Shown: positions 9,253 through 18,011, counted from the first letter of the stretch. The stretch: 64,000 bases of DNA from Alkaliflexus imshenetskii DSM 15055 (GCF_000517065.1 NZ_KI912105.1:2941684-3005683), one strand, 5' to 3'. The notes: a model not told the origin generated them from the sequence alone. Translations and numbers: made by a program.

Positions 9253-10383
9253 TTAAACAGGCCGTGACACAACTATTTCAAACTTCTTTTTAAGAATCAG
9301 GAATGGTCTTTCGATAAACTGATATGAAATTACTGACATTAAAATGGTTAATAGAAGCGATACAATAAATGATATCCAGAGCACATTGGGATCTGAGAAT
9401 CCTGCTTTTTTAACAATCATAAAAGCCAGTGAATTTGCTGCCAGATGAAAAACATAAAGCCCATAGGATCGTTTTCCCAGAAACACAAACAACTCCTTTG
9501 AGAAAAAGCGCTGCAAAGGTGGGCTGTATAATACGGCATAAAACACTAAAGCTGTTGAAAATCCAACAAACGTATATGTCAATATCAGCCAGCCTGAAAT
9601 AATATCCAGATTGGGCATCAGTATGATTAAGACAAAGAAGAGCAGTCCGATGACGCCTACGATTTCGGGTTTGATTTTTTTTAAGATAAAATCAGCTCCG
9701 CCAAAACCTATAATTACGCCCATAAATATGGCCTCAAAATGTGTTATGGGCAGAACCCACAAAGCTGGGTGTGGAACTTGTTTTACGATTATAATTAACC
9801 GAATGATACTGCACAATAGATAAACCGAGATAAAAAACAGCCACCGTACTTTTATGGGCTTACGAACCAAAAAGAAAATTATTAACGGAATGAAAACGTA
9901 AAACTGCTCCTCATAACCTATGGTCCACAGATGTGAAGTAATTTCAATTGGATTATAACCGGCATTGGCTGTAAGTATATTATCTGCAAAGGTTAACAAT
10001 CCGGCAATACGTATCCACATATATCGGCTCACCTCAAAATCCTTAGCATAAAGAGCCAATAAAACTACAATGGCCACAAACACATAGTAAACCGGCCAAA
10101 TTCGGAAAACACGTCTTATGTAGAATTTCTTAAAACTTATGGTATTGGTTTTTTGGTACTCAACCACCAGAAGTTTTGTAAAGAGATATGCCGATAGCAC
10201 AAAAAACAGATCAACACCAATCCAGCCGTACTCATAAATATATTTTAATCCTGGCACATCCTTAAACAGTGGATGGTGGTGAATAAAAACCAAGAGAAAT
10301 GCAAAGAAGCGAACTCCGTCAAGCTCGGGCCAATATAGCCTTTCTGTTTTAGGGGTGTTGGTATCTGCTTTTGATATTTCCAT
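9253..10383 (-). CDS. OafA/YrhL-type membrane acyltransferase (acyltransferase 3)
   Basis: 376 residues with about ten hydrophobic segments. The N-terminal YWPELDGVRFFAFLLVFIHHHPLF contains the catalytic-type histidines of the acyltransferase-3 family; IGVDLFFVLSAYLFTKLL and the basic KFYIRRVFRIWPVYYVF follow in the standard order, and YQFIERPFL ends the last membrane region. Such proteins O-acetylate (or otherwise acylate) surface sugars using a cytoplasmic acyl-CoA donor. It sits 27 nt upstream of the GNAT gene and 2 nt after the hexapeptide gene, so it belongs to the polysaccharide operon and probably decorates its product. Confidence 0.88.
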   Translation of the reverse strand: MEISKADTNTPKTERLYWPELDGVRFFAFLLVFIHHHPLFKDVPGLKYIYEYGWIGVDLFFVLSAYLFTKLLVVEYQKTNTISFKKFYIRRVFRIWPVYYVFVAIVVLLALYAKDFEVSRYMWIRIAGLLTFADNILTANAGYNPIEITSHLWTIGYEEQFYVFIPLIIFFLVRKPIKVRWLFFISVYLLCSIIRLIIIVKQVPHPALWVLPITHFEAIFMGVIIGFGGADFILKKIKPEIVGVIGLLFFVLIILMPNLDIISGWLILTYTFVGFSTALVFYAVLYSPPLQRFFSKELFVFLGKRSYGLYVFHLAANSLAFMIVKKAGFSDPNVLWISFIVSLLLTILMSVISYQFIERPFLILKKKFEIVVSRPV

Positions 10384-10385
10384 GG

Positions 10386-10874
10386 TTATATCGTTTTTCC
10401 GGGATTATGTGTTTTAATCACTTTTGCCGGGGAGCCGCCTACTTCGCAGTAAGGAGGGATGTCACGGTTTACAAAACTTTTGGGGTGAATGATTACCCCA
10501 TCACCAATGGTAACCCCGGCAATAATCATGGTGCCGTGTCCAATGTAACAATCATTTCCTACCTTGATGGGCGCCTCTTTAATGGGAAACTTCTGCAACA
10601 TTTGCGGACTCGCAGTTGGTCCTGTGTCTACAATAAAATGGCAAAAAGAGCCAATGGCACATCTTGCGCCAATGGTTAGTGGAGCAGCAAATCCGTTGAT
10701 GATGGTGTTGCTGCCTATGCGTGTACCTGCACCAATCTCCAAAACATTGGCAGGGCTTCCAAAAATGGTGGTACGCCTTCCAATGGTTACATCATCTCCA
10801 ATCTTCACATTGTTAAGCGAAACGGATGAATCAACAGAGACATTTATGCCGGTGGTTATATTTGAATGTAGCAT
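10386..10874 (-). CDS. Left-handed beta-helix (hexapeptide) acyltransferase
   Basis: 162 residues made almost wholly of hexapeptide turns ([LIV]-G-x4), for example VKIGDDVTIGRRTTI, LEIGAGTRIGSNTII and APIKVGNDCYIGHGTMIIAGVTIG. The loop GSFCHFIVDTGPTASPQMLQ and GHGTMIIAG match the xenobiotic/maltose acetyltransferase group, and VGGSPAKVIK is the typical end where the coil closes. It should form a trimer and move an acetyl or other acyl group from CoA to a sugar. It is followed 4 nt earlier in transcription by a second, related gene, and precedes the membrane acyltransferase. N-acylation of the 3-amino sugar or O-acetylation of a glycan residue are both possible. Confidence 0.85.
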   Translation of the reverse strand: MLHSNITTGINVSVDSSVSLNNVKIGDDVTIGRRTTIFGSPANVLEIGAGTRIGSNTIINGFAAPLTIGARCAIGSFCHFIVDTGPTASPQMLQKFPIKEAPIKVGNDCYIGHGTMIIAGVTIGDGVIIHPKSFVNRDIPPYCEVGGSPAKVIKTHNPGKTI

Positions 10875-10878
10875 GGCT

Positions 10879-11376
10879 CTATTTGTTAATCCCTACTTCT
10901 GCCGGGTCAATGTTTCTGATAAAGCGGGCAGGGTTGCCGCCCACAACTGTAAAGTCGGGTACATCGGTGTCAACATAACTGTTGGAGGCTACAATGGAAC
11001 ATTTACCAATGGTTACGCCCGGAGCAATCACACAACCGGAGCCAATCCAGGAGTGGTCACCTATCCGGATGGGAGCAGCTTTTTTATCAAATAGGGTGTT
11101 AATTGCAGAGTTTTCTGTCAAACCCCAATTGGATACAATTACATTGTGTTGGGCAATAGATACATTCTCACCCAACTCAATATCGGCCTGGCTGCCATCA
11201 AGGGTTACATACATCCCAAATATGGTGCCGGCGCCAATTTTTACAATGTGATGCGCACTTCCTTGAATGGTACACTCCTTAGCAATTTTTACGTTGTTGC
11301 CAAATGAGACATTGTTGAAGTGTGTGGAGGGGTGTATTACCACATTTTCTCCAAATTTGAGGTTGGATAGTATCAT
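10879..11376 (-). CDS. Second hexapeptide-repeat acyltransferase, tandem paralogue
   Basis: 165 residues from the ATG at 11376. A longer reading from 11442 exists, but that extra part lies inside the upstream DegT-like gene and shows no hexapeptide pattern; the ATG at 11376 overlaps the DegT stop as ATGA, a typical coupled start, and MILSNLKFGENVVI fits the beginning of the helix. Turns such as VSFGNNVKIAKECTI, VKIGAGTIFGMYV and APIRIGDHSWIGSGCVIAPGVTIG are clear, and VVGGNPARFIRNI ends the domain. It resembles the downstream 162-residue protein over its length, so a local duplication is likely. The role is probably acylation of another position or sugar of the same glycan. Confidence 0.85.
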   Translation of the reverse strand: MILSNLKFGENVVIHPSTHFNNVSFGNNVKIAKECTIQGSAHHIVKIGAGTIFGMYVTLDGSQADIELGENVSIAQHNVIVSNWGLTENSAINTLFDKKAAPIRIGDHSWIGSGCVIAPGVTIGKCSIVASNSYVDTDVPDFTVVGGNPARFIRNIDPAEVGINK

Positions 11377-12287
11377 TTTTTGAAGTGTTTTAGCAATGTT
11401 GCCAGATAGTCGGCATGCTGCGCCGTCATTCTTTGGTGGCACGGAATGTAAAAAGCATCTTCACCATAAAAAACTGAGCACTCTATGCCTTGTTTCTGCA
11501 TAAATATTTTCAGCGCATCAAGTTGCCAGCCGGGAGCTTTGAATACAAATGCGCCGGGAACTTCGCCATTAGTTATCGGGAATCGCGGTTTTAGACCCAG
11601 ATTACCAAGTGCATTTTCCAGATGTGCATAAGCTTGAAGTCGTTGCTTAACAATTTCGTCTTTTTCCTGAATGTAGTAGTGGTAACAAGCCTTAAAGTAG
11701 GAGATTGATTCATCATCCTTATTTCCATTGGCCGGTGCATGGTGCTTCATCCAAACCAATCCACCTGCCTGCATCGGAAACATCTTTGCCAAACTGTATA
11801 TGGCAAAATCTCCCATAGTGCCTGCCTGCCTGCCTTTGTATGAAGAGAACATGGCGTATGCACAATCTTCAATAACCGGCAGGTTGTGCTTGAGGATTTC
11901 ATCCATCTCTCTGTACACGAAACCAAACTCATGGTTTACCAGTATCGCTGCTGTGTTTGATGATTTTTGTCTGCTCCACTTGCAATATTTCTCGATGGTA
12001 CGAGTTACACAGCCACTTATATATCGGTTTCCAGTGGTTGTTACAATCCAAATCTCATTGTTTGGAGTGAGTTTTAATACTTTAAGAACTGCCTCCAAGG
12101 CAGCGGTACCACTTTGTTGCAGGTGAAGTTTTTGTTCGCCCTGCATCACGTATGAAGGGCTGCTGTCGTTATATTTTCGCCAAATCTGATGGTTTTTTAT
12201 GATGTCATCAGTCATAAATGGCGACATATATAGCAACCCATTTCTGAAAGGATCCGGGTTTATGATATAGCCACTATTCCAATCCAC
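11373..12287 (-). CDS. Short DegT/DnrJ/EryC1-like aminotransferase-fold protein
   Basis: 304 residues from a GTG at 12287 that overlaps the preceding FdtA-like gene by 14 nt. PLP-fold landmarks are present: LQQSGTAALEAVL (phosphate loop), LPVIEDCAYAMFSSYKGRQAGTMGDFAIYSLAKMFPMQAGGLVW (Asp and the lysine segment, about residues 150-190). The lysine lies in SLAKMFPMQAGG rather than the usual SF-x-K-x6-GEGG. It is about 60 residues shorter than family members, and its C-terminal half is compressed. It may be a second, unusual sugar aminotransferase or a DegT relative with another role. It sits between ketoisomerases and acyltransferases, as an aminotransferase would. Confidence 0.7.
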   Translation of the reverse strand: MDWNSGYIINPDPFRNGLLYMSPFMTDDIIKNHQIWRKYNDSSPSYVMQGEQKLHLQQSGTAALEAVLKVLKLTPNNEIWIVTTTGNRYISGCVTRTIEKYCKWSRQKSSNTAAILVNHEFGFVYREMDEILKHNLPVIEDCAYAMFSSYKGRQAGTMGDFAIYSLAKMFPMQAGGLVWMKHHAPANGNKDDESISYFKACYHYYIQEKDEIVKQRLQAYAHLENALGNLGLKPRFPITNGEVPGAFVFKAPGWQLDALKIFMQKQGIECSVFYGEDAFYIPCHQRMTAQHADYLATLLKHFKK

Positions 12288-12723
12288 GGTATTTCAAATA
12301 ATCTTCGTAAGAGCGGATGTAGTCTGACTCATCATAGGCATGAGATGTTAAAACCAGACAGATGGAGCCGGAAGAGAAGTTTTGCTCCCGGGCCCAAATT
12401 CCCGGAGGAATGTGTAAACCCATGAAAGGCTGATTCAGGAAAAGTGTTTTACGATGCTGTCCATCTTCAACCATTACTTCAAAACTGCCACTGGCAGCTA
12501 CTAAAAACTGGTGGCAGTTAAGGTGTGAGTGCGCTCCTCTGTTTTCGCCGGCCGGGATGTCATACAGATAGAATGCGCGTTGCACATCAAAAGGGAGATC
12601 CAGTCCGTTTTCGATGGGGGTAATACGTCCCGAAACGGCAGAGATCTGCCTTAGTTGGTAAATGTGACAGTCGAATACTGTAGGCAGATTTTTTTTACTG
12701 CTCAAGGCTGCAGAATAGTTCAT
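12274..12723 (-). CDS. WxcM/FdtA-like dTDP-4-keto-6-deoxyhexose 3,4-ketoisomerase
   Basis: 149 residues, a single cupin. FYLYDIPAGENRGAHSHLNCHQFLVAASGSFEVMV (residues 51 onward) is the FdtA/WxcM core; the paired active-site histidines are H65 and H67 in RGAHSH. The end GSICLVLTSHAYDESDYIRSYEDYL matches the family, whose members close with SDYIRxYDxF. The enzyme moves the keto group of dTDP-4-keto-6-deoxyglucose from C4 to C3 so that an FdtB-type aminotransferase can act. It is the downstream member of a tandem pair and overlaps the upstream one by 29 nt. This copy keeps both histidines and is likely the active one. Confidence 0.85.
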   Translation of the reverse strand: MNYSAALSSKKNLPTVFDCHIYQLRQISAVSGRITPIENGLDLPFDVQRAFYLYDIPAGENRGAHSHLNCHQFLVAASGSFEVMVEDGQHRKTLFLNQPFMGLHIPPGIWAREQNFSSGSICLVLTSHAYDESDYIRSYEDYLKYRGLE

Positions 12724-13090
12724 AATCTCGGATATAATCTGTTTCGGAAAATGGGTGTGAACTCAGATGCAGTGACAATGAATTGGTGCTGAAGTTTTCC
12801 ATGTGGCGCCATGTGAGGGCCGGAAGGTAAAGCGCTTTATAGGAACGGTTCAGGTGGTATCTTCTGACATCTCCGCTCTTGTCCTTCACCACCACATCAA
12901 AACTTCCCGATAGCGCAATGATAACTTCCTGTTGGAGATGAAAGGCATGACCGCCCCGCATTTCACCACCGGGTACATCATAAGTCCAGAATACTCTGCT
13001 TACGGTAAACGGAAACTGTTTTTGGTTTTCGAGAAAAGTCAGGTTTCCCCGTTTATCGGGAATTTTCGGCAGATCAATAAGTCTTTCCAT
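12695..13090 (-). CDS. Second WxcM/FdtA-like cupin, diverged active-site motif
   Basis: 131 residues, a cupin with FWTYDVPGGEMRGGHAFHLQQEVIIALSGSFDVVV from residue 34. The first motif histidine (H48) is kept, but the second position is Phe (F50) and a His follows at 51, so the usual H-x-H becomes H-x-F-H. The C-terminal SETDYIRDYELF is standard. It may be inactive, bind a different sugar, or pair with the neighbour to form a heterodimer; FdtA-type cupins are dimers. It is the first sugar gene after the ABC transporter (2-nt gap) and overlaps the next FdtA-like gene by 29 nt. Other branches of the family include 3,4-ketoisomerases with opposite C4 stereochemistry (FdtA versus QdtA). Confidence 0.78.
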   Translation of the reverse strand: MERLIDLPKIPDKRGNLTFLENQKQFPFTVSRVFWTYDVPGGEMRGGHAFHLQQEVIIALSGSFDVVVKDKSGDVRRYHLNRSYKALYLPALTWRHMENFSTNSLSLHLSSHPFSETDYIRDYELFCSLEQ

Positions 13091-13092
13091 TA

Positions 13093-14901
13093 TTAAAATT
13101 CTTGAAGTTCAACCATCTTTCTGAATCGGGGCGAGCTGGCCTGAAGTTCAGCAAAAGAACCGGAGGCTGAAATTTTACCTTTGTCGAGCAGATAGATAAT
13201 GTCGGCGTGTTTCACGGTTGACAGCCTGTGGGCAATTATTATGATGGTATATTTCCCTTTTAGGGCATTGATGTTGCTTTGGATGATGCCTTCGTTTTCG
13301 GAGTCGAGTGCCGAAGTGGCTTCGTCCATGAGCAAAAGTGAACACTCTCTGTAAAGCTCACGGGCAATTGATATGCGTTGTTTTTGGCCACCTGAAATCA
13401 GCACGCCATTGTCGCCCAGCAAGGTGTCTTCTTTCAATGGCATATTTTTAACGGTATCAGTTAAGGCTGTTTTCTCCATCACCTCCCAAAAACGTTTGAG
13501 GGTATCTTGATTCTTGATGGCATCAAAAGTTACGTTATTAAACACTGTATCGTTAAAAATTACCGGTTCTTGAGTAATATAGCCAATCATGCGCCTGAAA
13601 CTCCGAACCCTTGTGGCTGTTAATGGGGTATTGTCAATTCGTATGTAGCCCTCTTCGGGCAATAAAAGTCCGGCAAGCATATTCACCAAAGTGGTTTTTC
13701 CCGATCCACTCTCGCCTACAAAGGCAATGGTTTGGTTTTTCGATATGGTAAGTGAGATGTTGTTAAGCACAGGCACCGGGTTGTTTGGATATCTGTAGCT
13801 TACATTGTCAAATTGTATCTCGTTCTGGAACGCATCAAGCGGTTCGTGCGTTTTACTCTCCTCTTTTTTATCAAACTCATCGTAAAGTGTTTTTACCATG
13901 TGTATGCCGCCCGAGTTTACCAAAAATGCCTGCCAGTTGTTTTGTAACGAGAGCAAACTTACCAGTGAACGGTAAAAAAACAGAAGGCTTAGCGCTATAC
14001 TAAGCATCGATACCTGAAAAAAACTCACCTGGATAAAAATTACCAGTGCCACCATTGCAATGGATATGGGTTCGCGCAATGCAGCTGATACAGCATTGAG
14101 TTTCCCCATTTTTAATGTCAGGTTTTCGGCATCATCTACCAAACCATTGAGTTTGGTGCGGTAACTTGAGATGAGGTCGGTGGCCTTTAGGTATTTGAAA
14201 TTCCAAACGGCTTCCAGAACTTTTGATTGCAGCCCATTGCCAATATAGGACTGCATTAATGATGATGTCTCAACTTTTTTGTTGATGTAGCGGTATAAAA
14301 AGCCACTTAGGGCCCCAGCCAGAGTAATAAGCAGTGCAAATTTAAAGTTGGCAACAAATGCCAATACCAGATATCCGCAGAGTGTGATGGCTGCTTGCAT
14401 GGTGCTCAGGTAGGAGAGGAGTGCGCCTCCGGCTTTCCCAATTTCAGTTGTAATCACGTTCTGGATGCGCCCAAGATCGGTATTTACAAATGCCGGAAAT
14501 GAGAGGTTGCACAACCCATTTACGAGTTGTACACGCATCATTTTCATAAACCTTACTCTGATGGTGACCGAAAAAAACATGTTCACAAAACTCAGCAGCC
14601 CTTTAAAAGTGAAGAGCAGCAGTAAAAAGATAAGAATCGACCCTATGGTGATGTCAATGTTAAGCTTATGGAAAAAATCTATTACAAAATCGAGGTTTCC
14701 CAGGTCAGCTGCTTCAGTATCGCCCGATTCGGCTACCTGAAACAGAGGAATGAAAAGTGCCAGACCAATACCATCAAGAAAGGCTACGCCGGCACTTAAA
14801 ATCAAAAGCACAGGAATGCGCAAACCCAGACGTTTGTAGTAGAATCTGAAGTATTTAAATTGATTGAGGTTTGACAGATGATTTATAATTGCTTTTATCA
14901 T
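13093..14901 (-). CDS. MsbA/PglK-type ABC transporter (glycan or lipid flippase), fused TMD-NBD
   Basis: 602 residues. The N-terminal 330 residues hold about six membrane segments (for example VLLILSAGVAFLDGIGLALFIPLF and ILIFLLLLFTFKGLL). The nucleotide-binding domain has Walker A GESGSGKTT near residue 396, signature ISGGQKQR near 500, Walker B LLLMDEATSALD near 519 and the switch His in IIAHRLST. Half-transporters of this type dimerise and flip lipid-linked oligosaccharides or lipid A. As the first gene of the minus-strand operon, ahead of sugar-nucleotide and glycosyltransferase genes, it probably flips the lipid-linked glycan made here. No Wzx or Wzy is seen in the window, which agrees with an ABC-type flipping route but does not prove it. 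Confidence 0.88.
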   Translation of the reverse strand: MIKAIINHLSNLNQFKYFRFYYKRLGLRIPVLLILSAGVAFLDGIGLALFIPLFQVAESGDTEAADLGNLDFVIDFFHKLNIDITIGSILIFLLLLFTFKGLLSFVNMFFSVTIRVRFMKMMRVQLVNGLCNLSFPAFVNTDLGRIQNVITTEIGKAGGALLSYLSTMQAAITLCGYLVLAFVANFKFALLITLAGALSGFLYRYINKKVETSSLMQSYIGNGLQSKVLEAVWNFKYLKATDLISSYRTKLNGLVDDAENLTLKMGKLNAVSAALREPISIAMVALVIFIQVSFFQVSMLSIALSLLFFYRSLVSLLSLQNNWQAFLVNSGGIHMVKTLYDEFDKKEESKTHEPLDAFQNEIQFDNVSYRYPNNPVPVLNNISLTISKNQTIAFVGESGSGKTTLVNMLAGLLLPEEGYIRIDNTPLTATRVRSFRRMIGYITQEPVIFNDTVFNNVTFDAIKNQDTLKRFWEVMEKTALTDTVKNMPLKEDTLLGDNGVLISGGQKQRISIARELYRECSLLLMDEATSALDSENEGIIQSNINALKGKYTIIIIAHRLSTVKHADIIYLLDKGKISASGSFAELQASSPRFRKMVELQEF

Positions 14902-15512
14902 TGCAGCGAGTTGTTCTACTGTTTAATTAAATCTTATGTACACTTGCGCACGGTGTGTTTTTGGTGCGAATCTTTCTGATTTATTTCAATGCTTCGCCTC
15001 CCTCAGTCCCATAATATGGACTAACTGAGGTGGGCAATTTGGACTGTACGACTTTAAAAATAGTATTCCGCACCTATTGTTTTTTCGAATTATGACCAAC
15101 TGTGCGAAATAGTTGCTAAAATCAAGGAATTGTAAGACAAATCTGTTACCAGGTTTTTAAAGAAAACCTCCGTTTTTTGGCTGTAAATTCCATTCTTAAT
15201 ATTGCTGAAAAACTAAAATTACACTGTTTTTTAACGCTCAGATTTTCTTAATTGACCCATTCAAAAGTATTACATCCAACAGTTTTGTGTTTCCATCTCA
15301 GTTCTGATTTCAGAACAGGTTCAAATGGTTCAGTTTGTGTCAAATCCTGGCGCAAATGTTAGAGATCAGCTCTTTTGCCAGGTTTTTCAAATAAAGTATC
15401 ATCATTGATTTATGAAACAGGTGTTTAATTTGCACTAGAAGATGATTAAATCTTTTGCATCAAAAATTCAGATGTATCTCAGTGCAACTATCCGGCATAA
15501 AATCATGGTGGT
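14902..15512. other. Intergenic region upstream of the ABC-transporter operon
   Basis: About 610 nt without a convincing gene. It must hold the promoter of the minus-strand polysaccharide operon and the 3' end of the FemAB pair upstream. An imperfect palindrome lies at 15001-15030 (arms CCTCAGT and ACTGAGG with an inner CCAT/ATGG). No complete -33/-7 pair was recognised, and no anti-terminator or invertible-promoter repeats of the kind known from Bacteroides capsule loci were seen. Confidence 0.5.
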
Positions 15513-16571
15513 TTATAAATCCCGGCCAACAATAAGTTTAGAACCGAACTTCACAATTTTCTTCATAAATGGATTTCTCGCGATGAAGCGCCCCGTATCC
15601 ATTAATGGGTTAATCATTTTTTGGGGATATTTAATGTAGTGGGTATATGCTCCATGCACTTTATATAGTTTACATCCCAGCGATTCTTTGTAGCTAACGA
15701 GTCCGTCTTCGCCAAAGTCTACAATGGAAACGTTGTAATATTTATAGCCTTCCTGATGAAGGTGCGTGATAAGTTTGTGCTGAAGAAAGTGTTGAAGGCC
15801 ATTTTTATAGGCAAATTCGTCAGATGCTATCATGATACCATACATGCGTTTTTCACCCGCAATGGCGCATCTTACGCAGTGTATCTCTCCGTCGGTTTCA
15901 AGCGCGTAAAGTTTGAGAATTCCTGCATGAAACATTTTATCTACTGCCTCCTTATCCATGTGCTTGTATGGATAGGGCGCATATCCGCCCTTGAACTTAT
16001 CGTTGCGCAGTTCCCAGGTTTTTTGCAGTAATTCATGCAGTTTGTTGAGCATGCGCTCTGACGTTTCTTCGTAGAATACCGGGTTTAGCTTGGAGGCCTT
16101 ACGTACATTGTACATAAATGATTTGTTGAACGTAAGAGGTTGTTCTTCGTGCTCTAATCGTCTGACAAACTCCCGGTTGGTGCGCACATAGTAACCCTTC
16201 GCTTTACATTTAAACTGATACTGTTGATCATAGTAAAGTATGTTTAACCGTGAAAATTTGTGTTTTGGGGCACATTTTTTCAGAGCAACCAGACACTCAT
16301 TGTATAATGTTTCATCAACCTCTTTTAATGCTGGTCCGGCGTACACAAACAGATATTTCCCCATGAAGCGCGATTCGTTTTCCTCAACACCTGCAATTTT
16401 GCCAACAACTTCGCCATTCCTTATAAAATTGAAATAGTGTGCATTGCCATTGGGCGCCACAGACTCCAGAAAACCTGATTGCAGAAACAAACTGTAAGTG
16501 AAGTTGTGAAAATTCTTGTCATATTCTTCTCTCGATACGGCAACTGCTTTAACGATATTGTTTGGTTTCAT
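15513..16571 (-). CDS. FemAB/GNAT-fold acyltransferase-like protein
   Basis: 352 residues from the ATG at 16571 (a GTG one codon earlier is less likely). Features of the double-GNAT FemAB-like superfamily: an N-terminal half with FLQSGFLESVAP and GEVVGKIAGVEE, a basic stretch FNKSFMYNVRKASKLNPVFYEE near residue 150, and a C-terminal half ending with LQHFLQHKLITHLHQEGYKYYNVSIVDFGEDGLVSYKESLGCK, where a folded second GNAT unit places the last strands. No signal peptide, so cytoplasmic. Function is unknown: FemAB proteins add amino acids to cell-wall precursors, others acylate sugars or lipids. It is 15 nt after a paralogue with which it shares domain order and about a quarter to a third of residues by eye. 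Confidence 0.65.
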   Translation of the reverse strand: MKPNNIVKAVAVSREEYDKNFHNFTYSLFLQSGFLESVAPNGNAHYFNFIRNGEVVGKIAGVEENESRFMGKYLFVYAGPALKEVDETLYNECLVALKKCAPKHKFSRLNILYYDQQYQFKCKAKGYYVRTNREFVRRLEHEEQPLTFNKSFMYNVRKASKLNPVFYEETSERMLNKLHELLQKTWELRNDKFKGGYAPYPYKHMDKEAVDKMFHAGILKLYALETDGEIHCVRCAIAGEKRMYGIMIASDEFAYKNGLQHFLQHKLITHLHQEGYKYYNVSIVDFGEDGLVSYKESLGCKLYKVHGAYTHYIKYPQKMINPLMDTGRFIARNPFMKKIVKFGSKLIVGRDL

Positions 16572-16586
16572 CACTGTTTTATTTTA

Positions 16587-17642
16587 TCAGATAAGCTTTT
16601 TTAGAAGTCCGATAAACCCCTCCTCTGTTGACGGGAGTCGTCTGCCGGCTTTCAGTAAAGGGTTGAGAAGTTTTTGAGGATAAACCAGAAAATTTGTGGT
16701 TGCACCATAAAATTCGCGCTTCTCAGCTCCCATGGATGCCTTGTACTTTTCGAGTCCGGCACCGCCATTGTCACTTGTGTTGCCTCCCGGATTATAGTAT
16801 TGGTAGTTTAGTCCTTTAAGTTTTTCAATCACACCCTTGTCGATGAATGAGGGGTGCCCGTTCTGATAGGCCTCCGGGTCAGAACCCATCAACAATCCGT
16901 ATGCCTGGCCATTGTGCTCAACATTGAGTTGCGCACAATGTATTTTTTTATCTTCTGTTTCGGTGTAATAGATTACACCAAGCCCACTGGCCATTATTTT
17001 TTTGAGAGAATCATCGGTTAGTCCGCGCAGGTAATAAGGATCGTAATCGCTACCATACTTCTTTTTTCTGTATGTTTGGGTAGAGTCAATAAGTCTGAAG
17101 AGTTCATTTAGATGCTCCTCTTTGGTGGATGTGTGAAATGATGCACCGCTTTTAACAGCCTTGCCGGCATTTTTCTTAAATCCTTTGCTAAAGTGTATAT
17201 CGCTTGAGTCATTGAAACTAACAATGTACTCGCTTCTTTGCGTGGTGTAGTAACCGCTTAATTTGCAGCGTAACTGATGCTGCTGGTCATACGATGAGAA
17301 AATGATTCTGGTGTATCGTTTCTGTATGGCATAACGCCTGAGTGCATCCAGACACCTGTTTAGAATTTGTTCATCAGGATGTTTAAGCGCTGGCGCTGCA
17401 AAACTATAGAGCTGACGACCTTTGAGGGAATTTCTCTTGTTTACAATGGCTGATAGTTTGGCAACCACTTTTTCATCTTCCAAAAAATCAATAAAAACAG
17501 GTTCGTAATGCTCCGATTGTAGAGACAATATCCATTCACAACTAAGAAACAAGCTATGCGGAAATTCACTCAGATTCTTTTTCCAGTCTGAGGCTGAAGA
17601 TTCATTTATTGTAATATGTAGTGGTTTCTCCGTTACTTTCAT
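16587..17642 (-). CDS. FemAB/GNAT-fold acyltransferase-like protein, tandem paralogue
   Basis: 351 residues, ATG at 17642. It matches the downstream neighbour in layout: FPHSLFLSCEWILSL near residue 26, KVVAKLSAIVNKRNSLKGRQLYSFAAPAL, the tyrosine-rich FSSYDQQHQLRCKLSGYY, the basic SKGFKKNAGKAVKSGASFH, and a C-terminal DKGVIEKLKGLNYQYYNPGG with GLEKYKASMGAEKREFYG. Those segments align position by position with the neighbour (for example YYDQQYQFKCKAKGYY), so the two arose by duplication. It is the first gene of a two-gene minus-strand operon starting from the divergent region 17643-18011. Substrate is unknown; cell-wall peptide or surface-glycan modification fits the setting. Confidence 0.65.
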   Translation of the reverse strand: MKVTEKPLHITINESSASDWKKNLSEFPHSLFLSCEWILSLQSEHYEPVFIDFLEDEKVVAKLSAIVNKRNSLKGRQLYSFAAPALKHPDEQILNRCLDALRRYAIQKRYTRIIFSSYDQQHQLRCKLSGYYTTQRSEYIVSFNDSSDIHFSKGFKKNAGKAVKSGASFHTSTKEEHLNELFRLIDSTQTYRKKKYGSDYDPYYLRGLTDDSLKKIMASGLGVIYYTETEDKKIHCAQLNVEHNGQAYGLLMGSDPEAYQNGHPSFIDKGVIEKLKGLNYQYYNPGGNTSDNGGAGLEKYKASMGAEKREFYGATTNFLVYPQKLLNPLLKAGRRLPSTEEGFIGLLKKLI

Positions 17643-18011
17643 ACTTATATGTTAAAAACACGCGAAGTTGTCGTTTTTCAAGGGGCGTATCTGTTTATCA
17701 CAATCGGAATTAAATACTAAATTACTGCTTTACAAGCCGCCTTCATCCTTATTTTACACCATTTGGTTCTATCCGTTTATCAACGCGAGGTTTTGTTTGA
17801 TTAACGCTTTATGCTATCTGTTTATCCATTGTGCAGCAAAAAATCCCACATCTTGCTTTACATAGATATTACTTGACACTCATTTAACGGCGTTAATCAA
17901 AAAATAGAGTTTATTGAAATAATAATCGTATCCGCAGAATCTATTCTTCTTAATTTTGGTTGTAATCATTGATTAAAATTCTCCTTTATCTGATAAAAAG
18001 CCGTTTCTATT
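17643..18011. other. Divergent intergenic region between two FemAB-like pairs
   Basis: 369 nt separating minus-strand and plus-strand FemAB-like pairs, so it should contain two back-to-back promoters. A Bacteroidota -7 element, TAATTTTG, lies at 17951-17958 on the plus strand, 53 nt before the ATG at 18012; no TTG sits at the expected -33 spacing, so it is a tentative call. No candidate was found for the minus strand. No gene is supported here; a 65-codon plus-strand frame at 17668 shows no family features. Confidence 0.45.

Noticed and set aside
11377-11442. N-terminal extension of the second hexapeptide transferase
   Set aside because: It lies inside the DegT-like gene and lacks the hexapeptide pattern; the ATGA overlap at 11373-11376 is a better start.
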